64,000 nt of DNA from Schistocephalus solidus (Eukaryota; Platyhelminthes; Cestoda; Diphyllobothriidea; Diphyllobothriidae), in assembly GCA_017591395.1 (NCBI GenBank), contig WEDG01011796.1, positions 1 through 64,000 of the forward strand, written 5' to 3'. Position 1 is the first letter of the stretch. The number at the start of each line of letters is the position of its first letter. Of the stretch, positions 22,936-34,915 are shown piece after piece. Both the position numbers and the translations under genes were made by a program. The notes below the pieces were generated by a model, which was not told the DNA's origin, searched no databases, and saw only the letters and a program-made list of their open reading frames with translations.

Positions 22936-23149
22936 GGGCACTCTTCGGAGCACTGACTTGAAGGAACCAACCTTGACTGTCCACCAGGCCAGATAGGTCT
23001 GGAACGCATAGAGAGCTTCGATTTCTGGTAGTCACCAACCAGGCGGTAATTGTACTCACCCGTGTAGGGGTCACGAGCGTAGTTGTATATCAGGTATTGT
23101 CCAACACCGTCACCATTCTCATCAAAAGCAACCAAATTCCCGTAATTAT
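22936..23149 (-). CDS. mGluR: Metabotropic glutamate receptor, exon A: end of ligand-binding module and start of cysteine-rich linker
   Basis: First recognisable exon of a class C G-protein-coupled receptor, read on the minus strand. It encodes residues 1-71 of the visible protein, counted from its first complete codon. The segment VAFDENGDGVGQY (6-18) matches the conserved end of the Venus-flytrap domain in metabotropic glutamate receptors, where the second lobe returns to the linker. SSQCSEECP (63-71) is the family's CSxxCPxG entry into the cysteine-rich domain, giving the first two of nine linker cysteines. The acceptor is a T-run followed by ACAG ending at 23150; the donor GTAAGT begins at 22935. 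Length is 214 nt: two bases completing an upstream codon, 70 codons, and two bases completed by the next exon. The open upstream phase means that more coding exons lie 5' of it, but none was found in this window. Confidence 0.93.
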
Positions 23150-24168
23150 CTGTAAAAAAAACCTCATTCAGTATACAATCAACTGCAATTTAAACGAGAT
23201 AGTAAAATATGAGCTTATGGTCACCACCACCAAAACCTCTTTAATTCGGCATTTCTGCTGGTCTATCTTCCCGGATTGAACTGTTTTTGTTTTCTTGGAG
23301 GAGCAGCTACGCATGCAAGGAAAGCTATATGTTCAGAGATCACATTCGCATGCAAATTAAAAATAGTCATATCCGAAACGAAAATTGACGTTTTAGATCA
23401 ACACAGTTGTCAAAGCATTATGTGTTTTGACTGTTTTGAGCAGCTGATGTCGTTAATCTCCAGATTCCTGACGGATGCATGTATAGTGATTGACCAATCT
23501 CATGAAATGTTATGTAAAAACTCAAAGGTCAATTTTCGATTAAAAAGACTTTTTGAGGTGGGTTTTAGACTTAGAGATTGTGCAACATACATCCAATAAA
23601 ACTTACCCAGATTTTTGACAAATTAACTTTTGATTTGTGTTATATTTTGCAAAGATTTCCAATTTTAGTACAAAGTCCAATTTGTTATAGAAAACATAAA
23701 TACAATTATTCTTTCGCTTACTTATATCGAAAAAAACTCACATTTTCTTTCCGTATTTTGCTCAAAGAAAGACCATTTTACCGTTTTAGAAAAGATTTTT
23801 AGGCATTGATCTCTCAAAACTGCGACACATTTATTAAGATTAAATTGTGCCCGCTGTTGGGTAATCTCCTTCTAAAGTGTACAATATAGTCTGCATTCAC
23901 TTCAAAATTTTACAAGTTCTATGTAGAAACTTAATGGCATGATAAATTTATGATATTTTAAAGTGGAAAGGATACTGCATGTAGGTAAGAAACACTAAAA
24001 GCAAGAGCAATCGCAGGTCGTGTTCAAACTTACTAAGAAAATGAAGAAGTCAACAAACACCTAAAGATTTACTTTGCTAAATTTAAAACTAATTAATAAA
24101 CTTAAAATACTGTAAGTAACGTGCATTTAAAAAGTATCGTTTACAATTTAAAGAAAATAGATTTGGAT

Positions 24169-24173
<5 letters not shown>
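23150..24173. other. Start of the upstream receptor intron, nothing identified
   Basis: AT-rich sequence 5' of exon A on the gene's strand. Plus-strand open frames at 23276-23802 are AT-rich, overlap each other and match nothing I know. Confidence 0.5.

Positions 24174-24242
<69 letters not shown>
24174..24242. repeat. (TA)n microsatellite beside the 235-bp repeat
   Basis: About 34 TA dinucleotides ending where locus 2 of the 235-bp repeat family begins. Confidence 0.97.
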
Positions 24243-24245
<3 letters not shown>

Positions 24246-24745
24246 CAAACAAGCGCGTAACACTTACTGAAGTGGTAACGATTTCACTCGATCCCATTTT
24301 GTCCACCCACCCGCCAGCTAGCTACCGGCGTTAACAAACGTTGTGTCATAGGACACATACCACATTTAATGCACAGGCATGTTGCTAATGGTGCAACAGG
24401 CAAGAAGCAGACAGTTGCTTCATGGTTGTTGCCGATCATCAATACGTCATAGGCCTTGTGCAGTGAGGTATATACACAAGTCAAACAAGCACATAAACCT
24501 AACTGATGTGTTTAGGATCTCACTCGATCCCATTTTGTCCGCCCGCCCGCCAGCTAGCTACCAGCGATAAACAAACGTTGTCTCATTGGACACCTATCAA
24601 CATTACTGGGTGTTACGCGCTTGTTTGACTTGTGTGGATACCTCACCGCACTAAGCATATGACGTTCTGAAGATCGGTAACAATCGTGTAACAGCTGTCT
24701 GCGTTTTGCCTGTTGAACCCTTGCAACATACCTGTTAAGGTATGT
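24243..24745. repeat. 235-bp tandem repeat family, locus 2, with inverted terminal copy
   Basis: The unit TCAAACAAGC...ATCCCATTTTGTCC recurs about 235 bp apart (24246 and 24481). From about 24591 to 24745 the sequence is the reverse complement of the block that includes AGACAGCTGTT and TCAAACAAGCGCGTAAC. The locus is therefore direct-direct-inverted, as at 7488-7893. Confidence 0.85.
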
Positions 24746-25399
24746 GATCGACAGTTTTTAAAATCTTACTGATGCTCTCTAAGTAATTTTCCTTTTGAAA
24801 AATAAGCGAATTTGTATTTTAATAGGGAACCTTTCATCTGTTCACATTGGAAATACCCCTGATTAGCGTTCAGGGACATTTATCTTGATTTACGTGTGAA
24901 TGTGGCCCAATAATGCTAGAAGAGATATTGGTTGTTATACAATCCACTGCCCGATCCACGTGGAAAGAACTCGGTAGCATTGTTGCGAACCGTCAGCATC
25001 TTTATGGCTGTCAGAATCTTTTTATGGGTTCCTTATCATCGCATCTAATCCCTACACATCATTTCTGACTACTAACTTCAGTTAAGTCTTCCATAGTTGA
25101 ATCTTTTTAACACCATTTAATTTTGTAAATAGTTAACTTTGAACATCTTTCTTATAGAGAGCGAAATGTAAAGATAAATATTAAATTCATTAGCAAATGC
25201 GATCGTCATAAACAAAAATAAGAAAATGGTAGCTCGGTTATACATAACATTACGCAAAGCAGAACCGAAGGTTTCACACTGAAACTTAAACCACAGGAAT
25301 GAATGCAAAATGCCTAAGTATATATCATATTCAAGGGATTAAACGCTCTTCCTTTTTGAAAGGAATTATCTGAAAATGGTGGTAAACGTCGCATAATCT

Positions 25400-25660
25400 T
25401 ACGCATAATACATAGGTATGTTGCTTAAAGTGAAACATGCAAGATGTAGACAGTGGTTTCATGGTTGTTATCGATCATCAGTACGCCATATGCCTTGTGC
25501 AAAGAGGTATAAATGGAAGTCAAATAAGCACATGAATCTCACTGGATAGGTTAGGATCTCACTTGATCCCAAATTGTCCGCCCGCCAGCTTGCTACTGGC
25601 GATAAACGAACGTTGTGCCATAGGACACATGCCGCATTTAATACATGGGTATGCGCTTTG
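25400..25660. repeat. 235-bp tandem repeat family, locus 3
   Basis: A diverged single unit about 650 bp beyond locus 2. It shares GGTATGTTGCT, the ATCATCAGTACG block, GGATCTCACTTGATCCCA and the TAGGACACATGCC block. No inverted terminal copy is seen. Confidence 0.78.
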
Positions 25661-28600
25661 TAAATTTTCTTTCATTCAATGGAACTTTGCTATTTTAAAT
25701 CAAGATGACGGCCGCAATATAAATGAGAAAATTGTTTTATATTTTATTAATATTTACTTAATTGCTACTTCTTAAAGTCACATGTTCACAGTTTTTCTTT
25801 AAAAGCATTAATCAGTAACTTCCACACCCTGAAAAATGAAAGGCATTCGGGCAATGTATGCCTATTGACTAACTTAAATGCAGTTTTGAAAACAAAGGAC
25901 AACCAATTATTTCTGATTTCCATTGAGAGCATAGGCCCTGTCTGTCACAATTACACATTTTCATGTTTAATCAGAGAAAAGAAGAACCAAGCGATCTTGA
26001 TTACGTGGCGAATTACAGTGTACCGTTTAGTCTCGAGTTTAGTTTCAAACCTCGTTGAGATTATGTGGCGAATAATGCTCACGGAGAAAAGTGTGCTTGT
26101 AGTGCCGAAATGAAATTGCCGACAGCAGTGAAATCTACTTTGTGCTTTTTGGAAGCAGTCTTTAAACAGAGGGCGAAACCCGACCTATGCAACCAGCTAG
26201 ACCACCTGGTCAATTTCTAGCTGCCCTGGTTGTACAAACCTAGATTTTATTCTGACGTTGATTTGTGTTAACCCATCTCCCACCTTTTCTTGCCTATTTT
26301 ATCCTTTTGGGTAACGTCTTTCATTCGATAATTCTTTGCAATGAGCCCTGACTCTTGCTGTTATGCATTGACATTCTGCACAAATTCAAATTGCTGTCTG
26401 CTTGATATCATTGTCTTTAATATGCAAAGACGGGTTGAAATTGAATAGCTGTTGAAAAATATGTTAGAGTCATTAAATCTTGATGCGAAAGCCTGTTTCA
26501 AATTTTTAAAAAAACTATGATAATAATGTAGCTTTGCTCAGACGCATTTTCTCGTGACGTATCAGGCAAACTATCATTACCGCTTTGTACCTCCATGCAT
26601 CACCTTATATACTAACGAGGAAGAGCCTGCATAGTGATGGCTCACAGTCGCCTTCTGAGCATTATTATAGCAATCATTATTATTTTATTTTTTTTATTTG
26701 GTTTAAGTTTTCATTATATCCTCAAATTACATTTAGTTTTCGTTAGCATAATCAAAACCTGCTTCCTTCCAAAGGCAGAAAGCTAGCAATAATCGCTAAA
26801 TTAATGGGCAGATATTAATAAAAAGAAATGGAACAAAATAAACCATCAGTTCTTGGCAGCAAAATACAAATGCTTATATTTTTACTTGTAATACATTTGT
26901 ATAACAACCGATGGCCGGATATCCCATAGAGCTAAAAACGTTCGTTTATAAAGTATTATTACAAAACTCCGGCAAAAAAGAATGTTTTTGTCCAAAATGA
27001 TTATATATGCAAACAAGCTGTCGTAATGAGAATTGCTCGTAAAGTTTTGATAGTTTTGAACAGGAAATCGATTGTTGGCTTACTGTTATAAACTGTGAAA
27101 AGTTTGTTTAGGGCAAATGTCTTTGTATGGTTTTCCCTAAATAAACCTTCATTTTGTAAATCTATAATTGACCTGGTACGTAAAAGTGTCTTAAATAGTT
27201 TGCAAGACTTGCATGAAATATTTACGTGTCATTAAACTTTTAAGTTAAATAAAGCAAAGAGGATTTTTGAAAAAAATACATTAAATAACAGGAAGTAAAA
27301 TCAAAACTTATTTCTGTGCGGGATTTCTGTCTGAATAGGTATTTGTATCCTTTTTCTTTTAAACCCTACAGAATCCTGTAAACATAAAGCATGATATTGT
27401 CTGTTCATCTGGAAAGCTTGATATTATAAGCTCATGGTCTACTAGACTCTCCTATCTGCCTGCAGGTGCGTCAACATCTCATTTTTAGAAATCCAGGTGT
27501 AATTAAATCATGCAATACTTCAAATAACTGTATCTACCACTCAGAAAAAACTGTCGTGTCATTGTAACAACAGCAAGGTCATGTTAGTGATGTCTTGAAT
27601 GCCTAGAACCCAGAAGGTATTTGTTCCTTACAAAGAATTTCCTTTTTGAGTATAAACAGAGGAAAATTATTGTTCTATTATTTCAACTCCAAATTGCTTA
27701 AATGCTAACAGATAATGTTTTGTATCTGATTTGTTTGCAAATGCACTTCTTTTCGTCATCCAAAAACGCATAACTCTATTGTCTATTCTATACATGAAAC
27801 TGTGAAGTCACTTTTGTCTTACATTAATTAAATGTTTTGTTTTGTGTCATTTATTTTAAAGTTTATAATTGGACAATATTGCTGTAATAAAATGTTTGAA
27901 ACAACTGACTTGGGTTGTTTGGTGAAGTTAACAACTTGCTAATGTACTAAGGATGATTGCCATCTTTTACTGAATAATTTTTAAGAACATGTTTGCACAC
28001 AACCAGTGAAATGCAAAATTAAATAATCTTCTTTGAGGACTGAAAAAATACTACATTACAACATGTTTAATGCTGTAAGAAGTCATTATCGAAATTGGCT
28101 AAATTTAATGCAAAGGGTGACTCTAGCGTTTGCATACATACATCATTGTACTAAATCATTGATAATAATTTTTAATAAATCTATGATAGTTTCGTAAAAT
28201 ACAATTTGCATGAACATGGGAAAGTCAGTACGTGCCATAGTTTAGAAAATATTCCCCACCGTTTGCAATTCGTTTATCCAGATTATTCAGGTGAAATTGC
28301 AAAGCTAAATTACACCAAGTAGGACCCTATAGCACTTGATCCAAGGACGTGGCTGGTAGGTTAAAACAGATGTGGGTATTTCCGAGTTTTATGAACATTT
28401 TTTACGCCCATGTGAAAGTGACTAAAGGTTACAGGACCATGATACACAAAATAAAACTATTTGTTGTATTGAGTTCATAAATACGCTTCTTGAATTTTTA
28501 AGTCTTATTCGAAAGACTGTTTTTATTTAAAGAACATTGATTATGATATACGCTCATTAGAACAGAAATTACCTATTTGTATATAGATCCTAAACTGCAC

Positions 28601-31264
28601 ATGGTCTATTTATAAAGAAGCCTACCAGTAGTTACTGTTCTTGTAAAGCAAAGCGAACTACCAGATCGTAACTAAATGAAAACCCTTAAACGTCAAATAC
28701 ACTCCCGTTTTAATGATGTAAATTCCTACAGAAAATGGAAAAGTACGCCAATAATTAATGTACTATGCGTGTCAATTATTAATTTTTTTGAAGCAGCGAT
28801 AATCAATTAGGAAGATGATGGTGAATCAGGCAAAACCTACTGCAACTGGTAATTATGCGCATGGAAAAGATATTAATTTAGAAGCCCAAATTTTATAATT
28901 TATTTGGAAAAGTTTTATGCGTAGCAGATTTTAGGACACTACTGAATTATTCATCCTTATGCAGTAGAAAAACACGTTTGGTCATTGTTCTGTAGCTTTT
29001 GGCATTAGATATAGTATATTTTTAATTTCTTTTCTCTTTTAAAATAAGGTTTCATGATTTTGCACGTTTTAAGTGAGAAGCTCGTCATAGTTTCAACGGT
29101 AGCTATTTACTTACACCACCCGTAATTTCTTAGCATTGTCAAAAAAAAATAAATACTTAACGGCATCCGGCCAAAATCAACACCTTAGTAAAATTTCGAA
29201 TTTTAAATACATTGTTTTGGTAGCTCGCAGATAATAAAGGACGGGAACGTGAACCACAGCAGACGTTTAGAAAGTATGCTTGTATTTGGTTATCAAATTT
29301 GTAACCCATTTTATTCATATACAGGAGGCTGAAACTGAGTACCCTAGATAAAAACTAATCGTAAAATAACAATGAAAAATCTTTTTGTTTTCATATAGGA
29401 AGTTGCTTCATCAGTAAAAAGATGCGTGGACAGCTAAATGGTTTAATTTTTCTCCTTGATGAGGGTTTGAAAAAGGCGAAAGGCACAATCAGTACTCACT
29501 GAAGTTATGGAAAAGCAGTATTACATCGAGAACTTAATAGAGGAGTTTATTTCTGAAAGCCAATGTTTTATGGACCCCTATTTTCTTCATCAACTAGGTT
29601 TCTACTTAGGTGATCCCACAAGTTTGACCTAAATTATCATCTGCAATGTAAAAGCTTACTCGTTATACCATACTTTGGAAATACTACTACAACCACTCCT
29701 ACTACAACTACTAATACTACTACTGAACTACTGAATTTCCCATTTCGGTTGTTCCACCGCTGCCAGCAAAAAATACTGTACGATCATTGGCATTTCTGAA
29801 CGCCTTCGGTTTTGACAGACCTCGAGATTGACAGAAAGCACATGGGAATCTCATGCCAGATGTCTCCTTAGACATAAAATGGTATACCTGTGAATACGTA
29901 TTAGGAGTAGGATCTAATTAACGTGTGCCATTGACATAGTTGGTTTACGCATTAGATCTAATTACGAAAAGTACGGCATAGACGGTGTGATCCAAACAAA
30001 TAAAAGTAAGGGCACTGCTTAAGAAAAACTAACTTCCTGGCCACCTGAGCTAGCGATAGCGATTCGTCAGGCTATTCAAGTTTGCGCCATGTTATTCACC
30101 AAGTTTACCGTAAGTTAGGGAATCCAATATTGATAACACAATAAGTTGTCTGCTTAAGCAGGATTTTTAAGGCAATCAATCTAGAATCCACCAAACAACT
30201 AGCTCATTTAAATACAAGAGGTTTTGACACATTTAAATTAACCACAGGTCTTTCTGTGAAAAATTCAGCAGTGTCGTATTTGAACATCAGGCTTTCCAAT
30301 ATGATGCAATGAAACCATTCAGTTCCATGCTTGCAGCACCCAGGAATGAGGTCAGAATATTGTCTCGCTAGTCAACCTTTTCAAACAAAAATGATCCAAC
30401 GCTGCATGAAATTATTCTGAACTTATTTTAAAATCTTTCCTGAACAGCAAGCGTTTCACCGACTATCATGTATTAAGCTGTCTGCATAGATGTTCAATGT
30501 ATTATCCATGAATCGGGATTTTCTTATTAAACATGAAGTTTGGCAGTTTATGGTACTTCCACTCATCTTCAAATACATTTTTCTACAAGACTTAATATTC
30601 ATTTAAAAAAGTTTATTTGTTCTGTTTTTCTTTTTATAGTTATGGGGCAGTAACCTTTTATATGTTCAGCTTTTTAATACCATTTATAAAATGTCCTAGT
30701 TTTAAGGGTTGTTTTTGATATCACCCATGTTTTCCGAGCCATTTCAAACACCGTAATAAAGGTGATCTATCTTAATAAACACTTGACAACGTTATCTATT
30801 GGTATGTCCCATAAATACTTCTTCAGTAAACGTTGCGTGGTAGAGTAGATATTATAAAAATCATAACCAGTCGATCTAACTATATCAATAGTGTGAATTA
30901 TTGATGTTAAAACGCCTGCCTAGAAACAAAGACAAAATAAGATATTTTAGCCCAAAACAGACTTAGAAAAACAACTAACATGTAAAGTTTGTTATGCAAA
31001 CCAGGTTTTTCGTAGCTTTTCTTCTTCGAAGTCACACTTTATGGATCTGAAAGAAAATTTTCAACATTAATTATATACAACTGACAGTGGCAAATAAACC
31101 CAATGCGAAAGATCTAACGTCAGCATTTTTTTCCCAAGACTGCCGAACTTATCAACTTTCTACAAATGCAGCCCGTCAAAATGTTTGAACAAGATAATGC
31201 ATAATGCATGTACCAAAGACAAAACAATTTTTTTTGTGGAACTGAAAAAGAATAAAAACCAACT
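25661..31264. other. AT-rich intronic sequence, nothing identified
   Basis: About 5.6 kb with few open frames over 60 codons and no recognisable domain, RNA gene or long repeat. An imperfect ACT-rich tract lies near 29687-29735. No upstream receptor exon was found. Confidence 0.55.
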
Positions 31265-31560
31265 GATTTGTGAAATACATGGCAAATTTCCCTGCGCATG
31301 TCCCAAAAACGCGTCACGTGGTAACTGCGGTGAACCAACATGATAGACTGCTCAGGGCACGAGAGGCGCTAGTGGGAATGCCCACCCATCCGGAGGGTGG
31401 GGGGGGGGAGGGTTATGGAACTCTGAGGCGCGGGCTCACGTTACGCCAGCCACCTGTGCTCAATCTCGTTACCTATCTTTGTTGACAATATCTCAAGCTG
31501 ATGAGGAATGAGAAGGTGCGGTAGAGGCTGCGATGGTCCACTTTCACTGCGGCAGAAATG
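31265..31560. mobile_element. Fragment of the 1.1-kb inverted-repeat element family, inverted
   Basis: GC-rich island. CACGTGGTAACTGCGGTG followed by AACCAACATG mirrors the reverse complement of about 12816-12844. The reverse complement of about 31445-31460 (GCACAGGTGGCTGGCG) matches GCGCAGGTGGCTGGCG near 12690, and about 31510-31545 reversed resembles 12598-12640. Translations agree as well: TRHVVTAVNQH against TGHVVDALNQH. No terminal inverted repeats were recognised. A G-rich run at 31392-31412 could form a quadruplex. Confidence 0.62.
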
Positions 31561-33918
31561 ACGTTCGAACTGTCAGGAATAATTGCTTATTGAAACTGTC
31601 AATTGCGATTTTTAAGGAAACTTCTAGGCACAGATAATCAGAAGTAAAAAAATATCACGACTCCAGTTTTGAATTTTAGAGGGAGCTAAGCATTTGCTGA
31701 TAACTTCAGTTTTACCCAGTACGCCGGCCAGTTGGCATCGACTGCCAGCTGCACACACTGAACGCAGGCTTGAAATCTCTATGACCTAATTAAAAGTTCA
31801 GCGCACGACACTGGCAACATTTTGAAGGAAGTCCAAATTAATCGATATTCTGAGGCGCATTCAAGGATTCTTCTTCACGGTGAATGGAGGACCTTTTTTG
31901 CTGAAATTTTTGGAATTTTACTTTCAAAATAAAGCGTAGCTCTCTCTCTCTCTTATATTTCTGACATGTGTAATAAAAAGAATCATAGCAAGCTGAAAAC
32001 CATTCCAAAATGTAAACGGGGAACTTTTAAGCCTTTTAAAAGTATTGTTCGATTCTTATTGGTTTTTCGCTGTCCAACGTCCAGCATGGGCTGGGATTTG
32101 AAGTTTTCAATCAAAGTGGGGCACCTGTCGTTCGTCTTACAAACAAAATACTCCGAGGCATAGGATTTCCGACTGATCCTGGCCTGGAATTTCATAATCT
32201 TAGCAAGATTATTAGAACTTAGATGAACGAAAAGTTGACGTCAAAAGACTAGCTTCAGTCAAGAAGTTACCAGGTAACAGGTAACTTATGATTCTAAACA
32301 GACCACCCATAGCCAATCGAGAAAATAGTATCCATTACGAGCTATTCGTAAACTATATCGACATCTACGAGTATTTGCATGTTTCATTATGTATTATCCG
32401 GAAAGCGAATAGGCATTATTGTGATGAGCACAAACCTGTACTTTGAGATGACTTACGCCAGTGTTCTGCATGTCATTTATGAGCACAGTAAACGCCCATT
32501 TTTACACGCCAGGAATAAAGAGATCTAAATCTTCATTAACTCATTGGTAAATTAATGACCATTTTCTTCCAAATAACCTCCATGTTTTTTAAGGTTAGGC
32601 GTTTCTCAGAGTACCTTCATGTACCTGTCACCTACTTGGCGCGACAACACATATTCAGAAGACAAAGTTCCTAGCTGCACACTTAAGACTTGCTATCCTA
32701 AGAATTTGAGAACCAGTACCTCTAAAAAGAAAAGCATGCAATAATAAAAAAAAATACTTTTTTTGTGATAAACCAGTGTGCAAAAGCTTTTAACCCATCG
32801 AGTGCCCCCGATTACTTAATCTGTTGTCAAAAACGTCTAGTACAATTAGACACTTGCTTTAGATGAATGTATACTTAAATACTGGTACACTATTATTATC
32901 TTATGCAACTAGGACGTATCAAGACTAACATTAAAAATATGAAGACTTATTTACCAAATGTATTCATTGAGAAACCTGAATGAAATAGAAAAATAAAGCA
33001 TTTGTTGTCAGCCGATCGCCAGTGTTGCAGGCACACCAGGAAATTAAAAGTTTTGAAGACTTTGGTTGGACGCGAAATAAAAACACACAGTAATGAAGCT
33101 GCCTACAAGGAGTTGGGGTTAGAGGCTTAAAATTTAAAAAAAGCATTACGCTCAAGTTCAGCACTTATTAACTTGTATTAAGAAGGGTCAGTTTGCCGTG
33201 CTTGATCAGAGTTCGCATGAAAAAAATAAGAAACCACGTTTACTATCAGGTCATTGGGTTCTGTTATCCTAATTGCCATTTAATTAACAATCAGAAAGCA
33301 GCGTTTGTGTATTAAAACGTATAATATAAGGGACAGTTAACACTATCTGCCTGTGTATTTCATAAAAGATAAATTAAGTTCTACTCCTAGAACTGCAAAT
33401 AACCATACCAGTCAGTCTGTTACGTTTGCCCGAATATATCTAAATTAACGAGCAAGCATAAAAGCTGGTTTGATTAAATTGCCAAAATGTTCAAATTTAT
33501 AAGACCTTGTGGTCTGCAACGTCAAAAAGGCCATACGCAAACAGATCTATATGCAAAGGCCTACGTGGAGATCGAATTCACTCTTCTAGAGGTTGCAAAC
33601 CATGTTCAAGTAGCCCAATAAGGCATTATTTGGCCAAACACTGTCATCTGTAATCCTGGAATTATTTCTAAATTTAACTGTGTCGGTTGGTTGTAAATTT
33701 CTGACACTGAACATGTCACTGACTGTCTTCTACATTCCGTTCGTTAATCAATTTCGTGGAAACCGCGTCAATGCCATCCTTTTCAGTCATTTTAATAAAT
33801 TAAGACCAGTACAAATTTTAGTCGGGTCAGCTCGTGAGCGACGTTCACAGTAATAGGAATCTCCAATTACAAAGACTCTTTCCCATATTTCATGCACGAA
33901 TACGCTGAGGTAATCTGA
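31561..33918. other. AT-rich sequence, nothing identified
   Basis: Contains a short (CT)n near 31941-31952. The overlapping open frames on both strands at 31966-32195 share no known domain. Confidence 0.5.
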
Positions 33919-34230
33919 TCAGTCACCCTGTGGAATGATTTGACCATCTACATCTATATATCTCTCTACTCTTTCCTCGCTTGCCGTTGGCTTTAGTGGC
34001 GGCCGCCTTTGAAGGGAAGCAATGCAAGGACGAGCATTGCAGCCACCACGGCACTTATGAGAACACCACCGGTGAATCAGTCGGTGGGATTGTGAGAGGT
34101 GAATAAAGGGTTGGAGGACAGGGGGACAGCCCTCTCGCATGAGTGCTGTACCAGCCAGTCCTGTTGATTGAAGTCATTTTGAAGTCGAGCGCAGACCTAG
34201 TACAAAGCATATCACAACCATCCCAAAACT
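33919..34230. repeat. GC-rich repeat-like island
   Basis: A sharply bounded GC-rich patch in AT-rich DNA with TGGCGGCCGCC near 33997 and a short minus-strand open frame. No internal partner in the window and no recognisable domain; probably a dispersed repeat fragment. Confidence 0.35.
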
Positions 34231-34844
34231 ATTGTCTCGTGGAGGAGATTGGTAGGGTGCTATATTAGGGCACTTTAAGAGTTGAGTGTCTGTGTGTTGC
34301 AATAGTCAACGTAAGGTGCAAGTTTCTTAATGCCACTATATATGTTTATAAACATGCATTTCTAAAATGTTTTTATTAAGATAAGATTTAAACTTCTACC
34401 ACGTCTTTATATTTTTAAGATAATTAAGCTATTAGCGGTGGAAAGCTTTCAGTGATGAGATTCAAATTGCCATTTAAAAGCTGATGCAGAGTATTATTAT
34501 CTGAGCGCGCATTATGTTAATAAGAATACACATCAGTCAACAAACAGACGCGAACCAGAGACTTCATCAATTTCAAATATATAGTAAAGTAATACTATGG
34601 TAATATAACGCAATATGCCCAATTAGGCCAGGTTCCCTGGCGTGAGTAGGTAGGCCTTCAGAAGATTACAATATTTGTATGGTGCAGTCAGCGTGTCTTC
34701 GGGTGCTTTCCAGTTTTCCTGGATTATTTAAAGAACTTACAAGAAAACGTATGTAGAATTTTTATGTCTCGTTAAATTTTAAATCAGTTAAACGCACCTT
34801 TTCAAAACAGGTGACGTAGTTAAAAAGAAGTAGATGTAATCGCT

Positions 34845-34915
34845 GGGACAAAAATTTTATTCGAGTGGCATTTCGGATTCCGACTGGATCTCATCTTCAG
34901 AGACAGGATCAGATA
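34845..34915 (-). ncRNA. Hammerhead-like motif, degenerate
   Basis: On the minus strand, CTGAAGATGAG is followed by ATCC, an AGTC loop, GGAAT and CCGAAA. This resembles hammerhead core order CUGAUGA, helix II, GAAA: GATCC pairs with GGAATC leaving one bulged A. The first box carries three extra bases relative to CUGAUGA, and the helix I partners are not obvious. A GTC occurs about 25 bases beyond the GAAA. Hammerhead motifs are known to accompany Penelope-like elements. Probably a decayed element end rather than an active ribozyme. Confidence 0.35.

Noticed and set aside
31495..31515. CTGATGAG as a hammerhead core
   Set aside because: No GAAA box with a pairable helix II follows, and no helix I or III partners were found.
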